Source: Verrucomicrobiales bacterium | GTDB taxonomy: Bacteria > Verrucomicrobiota > Verrucomicrobiia > Verrucomicrobiales > DEV007 | Assembly (NCBI GenBank): GCA_029213265.1 | Contig: JARGNG010000007.1 | Span: forward strand, 62,001 to 126,000 | Direction of reading: 5' to 3' | DNA: 64,000 bases | In this document: positions 38,801-47,617 of the stretch, one piece after another | Position numbering within the stretch: the stretch's first letter is position 1 | Layout: each line of letters starts with the position of its first letter | Notes under the pieces: generated by a model | What the model was told of the DNA's origin: nothing | Database searches by the model: none | The model's input: only the letters and a program-made list of their open reading frames with translations | Position numbers and translations under genes: made by a program

Positions 38801-38950
38801 ATTCAGATTTTCCTCCACCGCGAAGGACAGGCGTTGAGTATATCGCCCCCAGAGAAACTTGGCCAGGAGAAGCCCTATGAGAAAGAAAGCAATCGCTGCG
38901 ATCCCGACAGGGAGCAGGTGTTCCAGGAGAAACAGAGAAAAGTCGTGCAT
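35861..38950 (-). CDS. Membrane-anchored long coiled-coil protein with C-terminal OmpA domain
   Basis: 1029 residues. An N-terminal membrane helix (about 10-32, LLPVGIAAIAFFLIGLLLAK) is followed by roughly 750 residues of heptad-type Glu/Lys/Leu-rich sequence, nearly uninterrupted (about 35-800). An Ala/Pro/Glu-rich linker comes next, then an OmpA-type peptidoglycan-binding domain (VFFDESSAALTERS, IIGFAGSEGSPDYNETLGAKRADAV). As a straight coil this would reach on the order of 100 nm, more than the periplasm is wide, so it probably folds back, runs along the wall or bundles (inference). Third gene of a four-gene operon. Coiled coils attract spurious similarity, so only the OmpA domain and the anchor carry weight. 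Confidence 0.85.
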   Translation of the reverse strand: MHDFSLFLLEHLLPVGIAAIAFFLIGLLLAKFLWGRYTQRLSFAVEENLNLASQWSALGSSQRDLFKKLRSRWQEDRDAWESRLSDIEEEILAKETRISQLSRQLKSSGKEIPAEKEIDPTLQDEIRRLKTEIESRDEEIAELRELQAPPVQVSPITPLLSATPEGGGDATRLQELEQDLIDTHDELYQVREDYLKQVKVVESLEEKLIDSSPTADLLEANERIEELETELKESQTPVGASAAQLSSILRQRSAELFSFRNEVNSLKAENREFLKNMVERSELEAVSAELEDNGARLAEREEDIQDLKSQLTERAIEIESLHRELEERNTEMGTLQSRLADAETLERKRISLQAELNDAHHEMYDVRKALRERLDEIEILELGMVELEASEEEAHALAKELKDTRHELSDVRIALNVKTSECEQLTAEMEELEAIIEDRGAEVNDLSSEVRQQRDLIRQLKDSLAEKEGELEALGEESSKFSLSFHAKESFLNEQALRIANLENSLAERYKELNEVRSRMDEGEKSSRYHEAKAEQLSAELERRREQFEQSDHRIATAEEEIEEAHAKIAELTDQLMESEQTILDLREELNVLSRDKDEVLRQLERASDRVEELEAAARERETRIVELEQEWRDSSREGEELLRKVEMLTSEIEEANENRETSKAAIIELEEALRGSDSRTMELSRLIEEKDGELESLKNEVETMEALASEKEQRITEAAGELEVLRSEMEEKLEFASRKIPEVEKVKHGAAISQRDESIEQLKAEIEDRETSLQQYVKQQKKSAGEIDQLRGKVAKRGHSIRELQNEISNIMMQRSARDNEISLLKGKLRSFEKQLEEASQAGTGESKSVKSLQEAIHQSLLSEQSDGSAGTSFDELDESENHHAPAPAATEAEKPEPVPAAKVVEPASEIQEEESIDDDSVFFDESSAALTERSLGRIDEFAKNLRRGGSRASVAIIGFAGSEGSPDYNETLGAKRADAVRERLIERGVPRSKISVKSSGQDRRFTNWRARRVELVLIPNAVAESVN

Positions 38951-38980
38951 GTCTGCGTCGGTAAGTGTGCGGTGGAAATC

Positions 38981-39220
38981 TCAGTCAGTCGTGCCGGACA
39001 GTTCTGCCCGGATTTTTGATACTTCGTCACTGGTCGTCTCGTAGTCGGCAAGTGCGTCGCGGTTCCCAGCTTCAATCTCCTCCGTAACTTTACGCGTATT
39101 CTTCCAGATAATCCAGCCCGCAACGATACCAATCAGCGCAAAGCAGAGACCGGCAATTGCAAAGGTGGCACCCCAGGTGATCAGGAAATCCTGTGTTTCG
39201 GGTGGGAGATCGGATGACAT
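38981..39220 (-). CDS. Small single-span membrane protein of the OmpA/coiled-coil operon
   Basis: 79 residues: a hydrophobic helix (ATFAIAGLCFALIGIVAGWI) followed by WKNTRKVTEEIEAGNRDAL and a short charged helix. It lies 20 bp after the BON-OmpA gene and 30 bp before the coiled-coil OmpA gene, all on one strand. The pattern resembles the 107-residue protein at the end of the operon. Function unknown; a partner of the flanking OmpA proteins is the obvious guess. Confidence 0.75.
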   Translation of the reverse strand: MSSDLPPETQDFLITWGATFAIAGLCFALIGIVAGWIIWKNTRKVTEEIEAGNRDALADYETTSDEVSKIRAELSGTTD

Positions 39221-39240
39221 AAATTTGCAGGCGGGTAGAA

Positions 39241-41079
39241 CTATTCGGATACGGGTTCGTCTTCAGGAGCCAGGGAGACTTCTACTCGCCGGGATTTCCA
39301 GCGGTCACTGCGCCTCACCCGGGAAACATCTTCGATCACACTTTTCGTTTCGACGCGACTCTCATCGATCCCCTCTACCACAAGAACTTCAACCACCGCT
39401 TCCGCACGGCGAATGCTTAACTCGCGATTGGAATCAGCATTTCCCACGTTATCGGCGAATCCGGTGACGACGAGGTCCACTTGAGCTCCGCCTTCCTTGA
39501 GGAGCGTAAAGATCGATTCTACTGACTTCTTTCCCTCCTCGTCTAAAATCTCGCTACCCGTGTCAAAATAGACCGGAATATTTGCCAATTCCGCATCCAT
39601 TTGCACCCGTGCTTCCGGCAGCAATTCCGGCATCGGGAAAGGCTGGTCTGCGTGAATCAAAAGATTCTCGACGGAATACCCGGACGGAACCGCATTGAAC
39701 GCCACATTTTGGAGAAGCTGTCGATCTGCCAGCTCGATCGTGATCCCTTCCATCTTCAAGACCCCGTCCGCCAATTTCATTACGGCGTTCTCGACCCGGC
39801 CGGGAATTTCTTCAAGTAGGTCCTCCAACCGGTCCGCCCAACCATCACCCGGAGAACTGGGAGTCACTTCCAGGGAGTTCTTAACGAGAACATCCATTCC
39901 CTGGCTTTCGAAGGTCCTCTCCAACGATCCGACAAATGAGTCGTCGGGAACATTGCCCGTCAGCGAAAGCAATCCAGGTTCGTAGACGACCAGCAGCCTA
40001 ACGGCAGGCCCTGCACCCTCAGCGGTTCCCCGAATTCGGATATCTGACAGAATCTCCAGACCTTCAGCGGCTGCCCGGACCGGATTAAGGGAAGCCAACA
40101 CGGCTGTTTTTCGCTCCTCTTTGGCAACCTCTCCACTCAGGCGGATTTGTTTCTCACCGAATTCCACCGTCATTTCCCCGAGAAACTCGCTGACCAGTAT
40201 CGGTAGAACCGTGGCCAGGTGAAGCTGCCAGGGCGCTTTTGTGCGCTCCTTGTCTAGCTCGATCCGATTGGTGATGCGAGCTCCACTGCTCTCCTGAGCC
40301 AGCATCTTTTCAATCGCTGCCCGCACTTCCTCCGACTGGACAACACCACTGACGGTGATTCCAAATCGATTCCGCGTCAGAGCAAGCGTCGCCGGCACGA
40401 AAAAGGTCTCTGGGGGCGTAACCTGAATGCTCTCCTCAATCGATTTGGCTTCGACCTGTTTGGCCAACTCCATCAAGCTGCTCTTGATGCCATCGTTCGG
40501 AACTGAACCCTGAATCTTGAGAATGCCGTCTTTCAGTCTCACTTCGGCCTCTGCGGAATGCTCCAGAAGACTGCCGGCGAGGGAGGCCAGCTCCGCCACA
40601 TGGATCAGTGGCAACCGTTTCGGATCAAGAGAGATCTGATTATTCACCGACTCGACACCGTCGACTCCGTGGATTCGCGATCCAAGAAGAGTTCGTCCCG
40701 CTTCCCCATCCGCTCCGAGGACCCCTTCGAGCAGCACTTCTGTATCCTTCTGCTTCTTTCTGACTGCTACCATCGGCGGGATGGTCGCACGGATTTCCAG
40801 ACGAATCCCCTTTTCATCCGGCAGAACTCCAATGGGAACAGTTTCCTGAACCAGCTCGAGAACTTTCGCCTTGTCTTCTTGGTGATCGACAAAGCCGGAG
40901 AATTTGGCGACGTGATGATCAAACGTCACCTCAACGCCCTCATAACCTGCCTCATCCAGCGCTTCACCAGCCAGCGTTGCCAACTCGCTTTCAACACTGC
41001 CTTGATACACGGCCTTGGCGACAAAAGTGAATAGGGCTACTGCTCCGCAGAACAGCAGAAGGGCAAAGAAAAATCTCAT
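39241..41079 (-). CDS. BON-repeat protein with C-terminal OmpA domain
   Basis: 612 residues. An N-terminal membrane helix (RFFFALLLFCGAVALFTFVA) anchors a periplasmic part made of repeated BON-like modules; units such as EVTFDHHVAKFSGFV, RFGITVSGVVQSEEVRAAIE and KQIRLSGEVAKEERK share the strand-helix pattern. An OmpA peptidoglycan-binding domain closes the protein (IPVYFDTGSEILDEEGKKS, GFADNVGNADSNRELSIRRA). The general plan, membrane span, BON domains, OmpA, resembles mycobacterial ArfA. The likely role is holding the envelope together or wall-linked sensing. First gene of the four-gene operon; its promoter should be in 41080-41260. Confidence 0.85.
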   Translation of the reverse strand: MRFFFALLLFCGAVALFTFVAKAVYQGSVESELATLAGEALDEAGYEGVEVTFDHHVAKFSGFVDHQEDKAKVLELVQETVPIGVLPDEKGIRLEIRATIPPMVAVRKKQKDTEVLLEGVLGADGEAGRTLLGSRIHGVDGVESVNNQISLDPKRLPLIHVAELASLAGSLLEHSAEAEVRLKDGILKIQGSVPNDGIKSSLMELAKQVEAKSIEESIQVTPPETFFVPATLALTRNRFGITVSGVVQSEEVRAAIEKMLAQESSGARITNRIELDKERTKAPWQLHLATVLPILVSEFLGEMTVEFGEKQIRLSGEVAKEERKTAVLASLNPVRAAAEGLEILSDIRIRGTAEGAGPAVRLLVVYEPGLLSLTGNVPDDSFVGSLERTFESQGMDVLVKNSLEVTPSSPGDGWADRLEDLLEEIPGRVENAVMKLADGVLKMEGITIELADRQLLQNVAFNAVPSGYSVENLLIHADQPFPMPELLPEARVQMDAELANIPVYFDTGSEILDEEGKKSVESIFTLLKEGGAQVDLVVTGFADNVGNADSNRELSIRRAEAVVEVLVVEGIDESRVETKSVIEDVSRVRRSDRWKSRRVEVSLAPEDEPVSE

Positions 41080-41260
41080 CTAGTCAGAGGCGGAACCGGT
41101 TAAGAATCGACAATAATCAAATTTTACAAACTTCTCAATGGCGAAGTCGGCATACTTAAAAATACCGAGTCAGCGAGAAGGAGTATTCCTACCGGATCCA
41201 AAATATCTCTCTACTGCCGAAAGTGCGTCCCGCCAGCAGCAACGGTTTCGAGCGGGCACG

Positions 41261-41296
41261 AAAAAACCCGCCTGGATATTTCCCGGCGGGCTTTTC
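41261..41296 (-). terminator. Intrinsic terminator of pnp
   Basis: On the minus strand, GCCCGCC and GGCGGGT arms (41285-41291 and 41266-41272) surround a 12-nt loop and are followed by TTTTTT (41261-41266). It lies just after the pnp stop at 41324. Confidence 0.85.
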
Positions 41297-41323
41297 GAAT
41301 TTGTTTCTGTCCCTGTGTCAGGA

Positions 41324-43462
41324 TCAGTCGTCGGAAGCGAGCTCGGCGTCGGCCTGCACGCCCATTTCCGCCATTGCCGCTTTGCGACTGAGCTTCACGC
41401 GGCCGCGCTCGTCGATTCCAATACACTTGGCGTGAACGAGATCGCCAACTTTGACAATGTCTTCCACTTTCTCGACGCGGAAATCCGCAAGTTCCGAAAT
41501 GTGGACCATACCATCTTTGCCGGGAAGAACCTCAACAAAGGCACCGAAATTCGTCGTACTGACCACTTTGCCGTGATAAGTCTTGCCGACTTCGATTTCC
41601 GCAGTGACACGCTTCACGAGCTCGATCGCCCGGTCCAATGCTTCCTGGTTCGCCGCATAGATCGCAACGGTTCCGCTGTCGTCAATATTGATGTCGGCTC
41701 CGGTCTCGGCCTGAATGCCCTTGATGTTTTTACCACCAGGACCAATCAATTCACCAATCTTCTTAGGATCGATGGTAAGACTTTCGATTCGAGGAGCGTA
41801 ATCGCTAAGCTCGTTCGGTGAAGCGATTGCAGCGTTCATGACGTCGAGAACCTCAAAACGGCCTTTCGTTGCCTTGTCCATTCCTTCGAAAAGAATATCG
41901 AGAGAAAGTCCGCGCAATTTAAGATCGAGTTGGAATCCGGTAACACCTTCCGTGGTTCCACAGAGTTTAAAGTCCATGTCACCGTTGAAGTCCTCGTTAC
42001 CGATAATGTCGACCATCGTTACGTGACGCTTCATCTCGTCACCTTCGAATTCGGTAACCAATCCTGCGGAAATACCTGCAACCGGGCGCTTTAATGGAAC
42101 ACCCGCATCAAGCAGAGCCATAGTTCCGGAACAAACCGCAGCCATCGACGTGGAACCGTTTGATTCCATGATCTCGCTGGTGATACGAATCGCATAAGGA
42201 AAATCCTCATTGTCAGGGATCACAGGCTCAATCGACTTCTCAGCAAGAACTCCGTGCCCAATCTCACGACGATTCATTCCACCCATGCGCCCGGTTTCAC
42301 CGACGCTGAAAGGAGGAAAGTTGTAGTGAAGCATGAAACTCTTGGTGTCTTCTCCGCCAGCGTAGTTATCGAGATACTGCCGCTCATCAGCAGGGGCGAG
42401 CGTAGCGATCGAAAGTGCCTGTGTTTCACCACGGGCAAAAAGAGCAGAACCATGAGTTCGGGGCATTATGCCGATCTCCGCGCTGAGCGGACGGATCGTA
42501 TCGACGTCACGACCGTCACAACGAACACCCTTGTCCAGAATGCTGACACGGAACGCCTTCTTCTGAAGATAGTCGAATGCCTGTGACATCGCGAAATCAG
42601 TCGCATCCGGATTTTTCGCCAGAATTGCTTCATCCACTTCCTTGCGGAGAGCTCCTACTGCCGCACCACGCTCGATCTTGCTTGGCTGATTGATCGCACT
42701 TTCAATGCGGTCACCGGCAACTTCGTAGGCGATCTCCAGCAAGTCGTCCTGAACCTCCATGAGGTCGACGACACGCTTTTCCTTTCCGACCCGACGGGCA
42801 AGTTCTTCCTGCGCATCGAGAATTGGCTGAATCGCCTTTTGAGCGAATGTGAAGGCTTCTTTCAGCTTCTCATCCGGGACCTCGTCACCACCGCCCTCAA
42901 TCATGATCACCGAGTCGCGAAGACCGGCGTAGACCAGGTCGAGTGTACTTTCCGCACGCTCTTCGAATGTTGGGTTGGCGATAAACTCGCCGTTAACGAG
43001 TCCAACGCGGACCGCGCCGATAGGGCCTGCAAAGGGAATATCAGAAACAGCCAAAGCCGCTGATGCTCCATTCATGCTCAGAATGTCGGAATCATGAACC
43101 CCGTCAGCACTCAAGAGCAATGTCACAACCTGTGTGTCGTAGAAGTATCCTTTCGGGAAAAGTGGTCGCAAAGGGCGATCCGTCATCCGGCAGGTGAGAA
43201 TCTCCTTCTCAGTTGGACGTCCTTCGCGCTTGAAGTAACCGCCTGGAAAGCGTCCTGCCGCGGCGGCCTTTTCCTTGTATTCCACGGAAAGCGGAAACCA
43301 ATCCTGCCCTTCACGTATTTTGGTCTGGGAGACAGCGGTCACCATGACCACGGTGTCACCTACTTGAACAGTGACAGCTCCGTCGGCAAGCTTACCCATC
43401 TTGCCGGTTTCGATTTTCATTTCGTGCGCGCCAACCTGGCACGTAATCGTTTCAATACTCAT
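41324..43462 (-). CDS. pnp: Polyribonucleotide nucleotidyltransferase (PNPase)
   Basis: 712 residues, full length. It has two RNase PH-like cores (ending with [18 protein letters not shown] in the second), a KH domain ([20 protein letters not shown], about 560-615) and a C-terminal S1 domain ([20 protein letters not shown], about 620-690). It degrades RNA 3' to 5' with phosphate and is part of RNA turnover complexes. rpsO lies upstream in the same orientation, the order seen in many bacteria, but a terminator after rpsO (43612-43641) separates them; pnp probably also has its own promoter in 43463-43610. Confidence 0.98.
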   Translation of the reverse strand: MSIETITCQVGAHEMKIETGKMGKLADGAVTVQVGDTVVMVTAVSQTKIREGQDWFPLSVEYKEKAAAAGRFPGGYFKREGRPTEKEILTCRMTDRPLRPLFPKGYFYDTQVVTLLLSADGVHDSDILSMNGASAALAVSDIPFAGPIGAVRVGLVNGEFIANPTFEERAESTLDLVYAGLRDSVIMIEGGGDEVPDEKLKEAFTFAQKAIQPILDAQEELARRVGKEKRVVDLMEVQDDLLEIAYEVAGDRIESAINQPSKIERGAAVGALRKEVDEAILAKNPDATDFAMSQAFDYLQKKAFRVSILDKGVRCDGRDVDTIRPLSAEIGIMPRTHGSALFARGETQALSIATLAPADERQYLDNYAGGEDTKSFMLHYNFPPFSVGETGRMGGMNRREIGHGVLAEKSIEPVIPDNEDFPYAIRITSEIMESNGSTSMAAVCSGTMALLDAGVPLKRPVAGISAGLVTEFEGDEMKRHVTMVDIIGNEDFNGDMDFKLCGTTEGVTGFQLDLKLRGLSLDILFEGMDKATKGRFEVLDVMNAAIASPNELSDYAPRIESLTIDPKKIGELIGPGGKNIKGIQAETGADINIDDSGTVAIYAANQEALDRAIELVKRVTAEIEVGKTYHGKVVSTTNFGAFVEVLPGKDGMVHISELADFRVEKVEDIVKVGDLVHAKCIGIDERGRVKLSRKAAMAEMGVQADAELASDD

Positions 43463-43611
43463 ATGTTTTCTTACTTTTGCTTAAAAATTGGATGGGAAAA
43501 GGTTTCCCTGGCTTTACCGAATTGGCTCGCCTTGACGAAATCACTCGCGGGAAACGGGCGTCTCCCGGAAGACATCCATATCAAGCAATTGCCTGAGGGA
43601 TCTCGGGAAAC

Positions 43612-43641
43612 GAAAAAGCGCCGGTGCAAACCGACGCTTTC
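43612..43641 (-). terminator. Intrinsic terminator between rpsO and pnp
   Basis: Minus strand: GAAAGCGTCGGT-TTGC-ACCGGCGCTTTTTC, ten or more pairs around a 4-nt loop with a T-run built into the 3' arm. It starts 9 bp after the rpsO stop. Confidence 0.85.
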
Positions 43642-43650
43642 GTAAAATCG

Positions 43651-43908
43651 TTATCGGCGCAGGCCGAGCGTTGCGAGAACTTTCTGATACCGCTCGTGAT
43701 CACTACGAGCCAGGTAGTCAAGGAGCTTTCGACGACGTGCGACGAGTCGAAGCAACCCGCGACGTGATGAAAGGTCTTTCTTATTTTCCGACATGTGGCC
43801 GGTGAGGTGGGTAATCCGATCGGTGAGAAGTGCAATTTGCACGTCCGCACTTCCGGTGTCACCCTCGTGGAGCCGAAGTTCGGCAGTTGTGTCTGTAGAT
43901 TCACTCAT
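43651..43908 (-). CDS. rpsO: Small ribosomal subunit protein uS15
   Basis: 85 residues from ATG 43908 ([20 protein letters not shown]); the frame is open to 43929 but S15 proteins start close to this Met. The family signature is clear: [20 protein letters not shown], then [20 protein letters not shown] and [12 protein letters not shown]. It binds the 16S rRNA three-way junction early in 30S assembly. A strong terminator follows, then pnp. Confidence 0.98.
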   Translation of the reverse strand: MSESTDTTAELRLHEGDTGSADVQIALLTDRITHLTGHMSENKKDLSSRRGLLRLVARRRKLLDYLARSDHERYQKVLATLGLRR

Positions 43909-44071
43909 TGTAGACAGGAATGGCATCACCTTGATGCCTTAAAATTAATATCCTTACTAGGCGGCGCATTTAACCACCATTCTCAGTCGATGCAATGGAA
44001 AACATGCCATAGAAGTCAGTTTTTCAGTAAAAAAGGCGGACGGTTGCCATTCCGTTTCGTAAAGTAGTGCG

Positions 44072-44704
44072 ATGACCGAAAGTGATCCAGCGGAAATTCC
44101 TGATACCGTTCCAGTAATGGTTCTCGGCGGAGCGACCCTGTTTCCCCACGGTTACATGCCTCTCTTCATCTTTGAGCAACGCTACAGGGACATGCTCAGC
44201 TACGCACTGGAACGGGAGCGAATGCTCTGTATCGGCCACGCTCTTCCCGGTATCGACTCGGACGAGAGCGAGAATCCCGTTCACCGTATCACTACGGTTG
44301 GCCTGATCCGTGCCTGCGTCACCCACGACGACGGCACATCCCATCTCATGCTCTCCGGTTTGCAGCGGGTGGAAATCCTGGGGTGGGAGCAACATTCCCC
44401 CTTTCGGATTGCGACAATCGTCCCCCAGCCCTCCCGCATCGAAGATTTGGACGCGGTTGCCTCAGCCGCTCTCGAAGTCGTGGATCTGTCGAGCCGACTC
44501 TGCGGTGATGGCAAGCCCATGTCCGAGCAGTTGCGTGAGCATCTCACCAGCGTAAAGGATCCCGCGGCGATATCTGATGTCGTCGCCCAAACATTCCTGA
44601 ACTGCCCGGAAGAGCGCCAGCAGCTACTGGAGACACTGACCGTGGAAGACCGCCTCAACTTTCTGTCCGGTCGGTTGAGTCAACTGCTCACCAAGGAACA
44701 GTAG
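44072..44704 (+). CDS. Lon N-terminal (substrate-binding) domain protein
   Basis: 210 residues that correspond to the LAN/Lon substrate-binding domain alone, with no ATPase or protease. The diagnostic start is VPVMVLGGATLFPHGYMPLFIF, cut here as VMVLGGATLFPHGYMPL, then EQRYRDMLSYALERERMLCI and the beta-strand segment VGLIRACVTHDDGTSHLMLS. A helical C-terminal half follows (CGDGKPMSEQLREHL). Free-standing proteins of this type are widespread; they are thought to bind substrates or partners, role unproven. It is divergent from rpsO and precedes the TTT transporter genes by about 107 bp, probably as a separate unit. Confidence 0.9.
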   Translation: MTESDPAEIPDTVPVMVLGGATLFPHGYMPLFIFEQRYRDMLSYALERERMLCIGHALPGIDSDESENPVHRITTVGLIRACVTHDDGTSHLMLSGLQRVEILGWEQHSPFRIATIVPQPSRIEDLDAVASAALEVVDLSSRLCGDGKPMSEQLREHLTSVKDPAAISDVVAQTFLNCPEERQQLLETLTVEDRLNFLSGRLSQLLTKEQ

Positions 44705-44811
44705 TCACCCTGAGTAGCCAAGACCTCCGGCCACCGCGAAAGGACGAATTAATCGGCCTGTAAACTCTTTTGGTTTGCGAAAAGTTCCGATTCATCGCAA
44801 TAAACTGGGAT

Positions 44812-46095
44812 ATGTCGATACTGCGAAGCTGGATTCAGCCGCTGACTGCTCTGCTCCTCGGGTTTAGTTACTGCGCCGATTGTGAAGCCCGAGAAAAACC
44901 AGTCCGGGTTATTGTCCCTTTTGCCCCCGGTGGCGGAAGTGACACACTGGCGCGCCTCTTTTCTCGCGCGATCAATGATTCGAAACGCTCACCCTCTCCC
45001 TGGGTCATCGTGAACATTCCGGGAGCAGGAGGAACAATCGGCAGCCGACGGGCCAAGAATGCGATTCCGGACGGACGGACCCTGCTGTTCCTGCACGACG
45101 GCATCATTACCGCCAAATTCGCCGGACAGGCGCTCTATGGCCCGGATGCCTTCACCCCGCTTGCCGCTACGGGGTCGGTCGGGATGGTCATCTGTGTGCA
45201 TGAAAGGTCGGAATTCTCAGGCCTCCCTGCCCTTCTGCAGGAAGCGAGCAAGCATCCGGAAACCGTCACCTTTGCTGCCAATCTCGGCGCTCCGAGCTAT
45301 TTCATGGCCCGAATCATCGAGCACACACACGGAAGCGCTCGATTTCGCTACGTCCAGTCGGGAGGCGGAGCCAGCCGATTTGCAGACTTGAGCGGTGGGC
45401 ACATCACGGCAAGTGCATTCTCGGTGTCTGAATACCTCTCTTTCCAAAGCGGTGGACTTCGCGCCATCGCATTTCTCGGCGAGGAACGCCATGAGTCCTT
45501 GCCGGAAGTTCCCACCGCGGCGGAGTCCGGTCTCGCCATCTCCTACCAGAATTTGCAGGGTTGGTGGCTGCCCAGGGGGACCCCGGCAGAGACGGTCGAG
45601 CATCTCGCTACGATTCTTTCGGAAACCATGAAACAGGAGGACGTCCAACAGGTGTTTCGGGAGCAACAAATCGAACCGCTTTTCCTCAACGCGGTGGAAC
45701 TGAAGGCGGCGGTGAGCAAAAAGGCAACCGAACTGGAAGCCCTGAACCTCGGTCATGAGAGGCAGCGTTTGCCGAATCTGCTTTACCCGCTTCTCGGAAT
45801 GCTGGGGGTTGGATTCGCGATCACAACCATTGCCAAACCGGTGCAGGAAAAGAAAGAAGAGACCTCGCCGATGAAACAATCCCCACTCGCCGTGGCCCTC
45901 GCAATTCTCGCCTATTTGGTGGCCCTCCATTTTCTGGAAGGACTCTTTGTCCCGCTGAGCGGCGGATTCCTGATCGGAATCGCAATCCTGACGATTGGGA
46001 AGGCGGCTCCGTGGAAAACACTGATCGCGGCGGTTTCCATCCCCATTCTCCTGCACCTCCTTCTGCAAACCGTCCTGGGATATCAACTGCCATGA
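44812..46095 (+). CDS. Tripartite tricarboxylate transporter: fused TctC binding protein and TctB small subunit
   Basis: 427 residues from ATG 44812, which begins a signal-like segment (SILRSWIQPLTALLLGFSY). The TctC-type binding domain runs to about residue 310: KPVRVIVPFAPGGGSDTLAR, NIPGAGGTIGSRRAK, a QSGGGASRFADLSGGHI stretch and LPEVPTAAESGL. A hydrophobic helix follows (LLYPLLGMLGVGFAITTIA) and then a TctB-like membrane part ending LIAAVSIPILLHLLLQTVLGYQLP, cut as LHLLLQTVLGYQLP. TctB and TctC are normally separate proteins; here both are in one chain. The ATG of tctA overlaps the stop (ATGA), so the two genes supply all three components. Confidence 0.85.
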   Translation: MSILRSWIQPLTALLLGFSYCADCEAREKPVRVIVPFAPGGGSDTLARLFSRAINDSKRSPSPWVIVNIPGAGGTIGSRRAKNAIPDGRTLLFLHDGIITAKFAGQALYGPDAFTPLAATGSVGMVICVHERSEFSGLPALLQEASKHPETVTFAANLGAPSYFMARIIEHTHGSARFRYVQSGGGASRFADLSGGHITASAFSVSEYLSFQSGGLRAIAFLGEERHESLPEVPTAAESGLAISYQNLQGWWLPRGTPAETVEHLATILSETMKQEDVQQVFREQQIEPLFLNAVELKAAVSKKATELEALNLGHERQRLPNLLYPLLGMLGVGFAITTIAKPVQEKKEETSPMKQSPLAVALAILAYLVALHFLEGLFVPLSGGFLIGIAILTIGKAAPWKTLIAAVSIPILLHLLLQTVLGYQLP

Positions 46096-47579
46096 ATTTG
46101 ATCCTCGATCTCTTCCCTCTCCTGCCCTGGATTATTCTGGGCGTTGCTGCAGGCATGATTGTCGGAGCGGTTCCCGGCCTCACCGGAGCCATGGTCATTG
46201 CACTGGTCGTTCCGCTGACCTACGCCATGGAGGAAACCTCCGCTCTCGCTCTTCTCGTCTCGCTCTACACAGGCTCTGTCAGCGGAGGGCTGATATCGGC
46301 GACCTTGCTGAAAATCCCCGGTACTCCGGCAGCAATGATCACCATTCTCGACGCTCATCCAATCACCGAATCGGGCAGGCCGGGCCGCGCTCTCGGACTT
46401 GGTATCGGAGCCTCTTTTGTCGGCGGCACGCTTTCGGGAATTGCCCTTTTCTTCCTCGCGAAACCGATCGCGGAATGGTCCATTCTACTGGGAAAATTCG
46501 ATCTATTTGCCCTGACTGCGATGGCAATGGTATTCATCATTTCAGTTGCCGAGCCGGGACGTACCGGTCTGGGCAAGGGGCTCATCTCAGGCGCCCTCGG
46601 ATGCCTGGCCGCACTTCCGGGAATGCATCCGGCCACCGGCGAACTCCGCTACACCTTTGGCTTCGCCGAATTGAACGACGGACTGAGTCTTCTACCCGTC
46701 CTCATCGGCCTGTTCGCTCTGAGCCAGTCCTTTCTTGATTTGGTAACGCGCCCGTCGAGCAACGATGTGTCTATGGCCTCCAAGCTTCAGGATCGTATAT
46801 TGCTGCCTTTGCGCGAATGGCTCGGTCAGGGATTCAATTTGGTCCGGTCGTCCTTTATCGGCACCTTCATCGGAATCCTTCCGGGAATTGGTGCAAACAT
46901 TGGCTCGACCATCGCCTACGGGGTTTCCCGCCATTTCTCCCGTAATCCGGAAGTGTTCGGCAAAGGCTCGGAAGAAGGACTGGTTGCCTCGGAATCGGCC
47001 AACAACGCTACCGTCGGCGGCGCACTGATTCCTCTCGTCTCCCTCGGAATCCCCGGAAGTGTTGTCGACGCGATCTTGCTGGGCGCATTTATCATGCATG
47101 GATTGCAGCCGGGGCCTCTCCTCTTCCAGAACCACCCGGAAACCGTGGAATCGCTCATTGGAGCCTATCTGGTTTCCAACGTCGTCATGGTCATCCTGAT
47201 GCTGGCAATGGCACGCTGGATCGCGAAGCTGGCCCGGATTGACAAAGTGCGTCTCGCACCATGCATTCTTGTCTGTTGCGTAGTCGGCGCATTTTGCATC
47301 GGAAACCGCATGTTTGATGTCTGGGTCATGGTTGGATTCGGCCTCCTCGGACTCCTTTTTCAGCGGTGGAAAATTCCTCCGGCACCGTTTGTGATTGGAT
47401 TCGTCCTTACCCCGGTTGCAGAGGAAAACCTGTCGGGCGGCCTGATGCAGTCAGGCGGAAGCTATCGCCCCCTGTTCCAGTCTCCCTTCTCTCTGGCCTG
47501 CCTCGTTCTTGGTTCTATCCTGCTCCTGTTGAGTCTGAGAAAGACCGGACAAAACGAAAACAGCCCGGATGCCGCTTGA
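46092..47579 (+). CDS. tctA: Tripartite tricarboxylate transporter large permease TctA
   Basis: 495 residues from the ATG in the ATGA overlap with the TctC-TctB gene. About twelve membrane helices are present with family motifs GMIVGAVPGLTGAMVIAL (GxxxGxxPGxT), LLKIPGTPAAMITILDAHP (KIPGTP) and in the second half GILPGIGANIGSTIAYG and VSLGIPGSVVDAILLGAF. It is the membrane channel that takes up tri- or dicarboxylates or similar acids with Na+ or H+. The last codons sit in a hairpin that serves as the terminator. Confidence 0.95.
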   Translation: MNLILDLFPLLPWIILGVAAGMIVGAVPGLTGAMVIALVVPLTYAMEETSALALLVSLYTGSVSGGLISATLLKIPGTPAAMITILDAHPITESGRPGRALGLGIGASFVGGTLSGIALFFLAKPIAEWSILLGKFDLFALTAMAMVFIISVAEPGRTGLGKGLISGALGCLAALPGMHPATGELRYTFGFAELNDGLSLLPVLIGLFALSQSFLDLVTRPSSNDVSMASKLQDRILLPLREWLGQGFNLVRSSFIGTFIGILPGIGANIGSTIAYGVSRHFSRNPEVFGKGSEEGLVASESANNATVGGALIPLVSLGIPGSVVDAILLGAFIMHGLQPGPLLFQNHPETVESLIGAYLVSNVVMVILMLAMARWIAKLARIDKVRLAPCILVCCVVGAFCIGNRMFDVWVMVGFGLLGLLFQRWKIPPAPFVIGFVLTPVAEENLSGGLMQSGGSYRPLFQSPFSLACLVLGSILLLLSLRKTGQNENSPDAA

Positions 47580-47597
47580 GGACACCCGGGCTGTGTT
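47560..47597. terminator. Convergent terminator overlapping the end of tctA
   Basis: ACAGCCCGG (47560-47568) pairs with CCGGGCTGT (47586-47594) over nine bases, followed by TTT on the plus side and preceded by AAAA (TTTT on the minus side). It serves tctA and the convergent isomerase gene, and contains the tctA stop codon. Confidence 0.75.
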
Positions 47598-47617
47598 TCA
47601 AAAGGAACCGGAATTAA

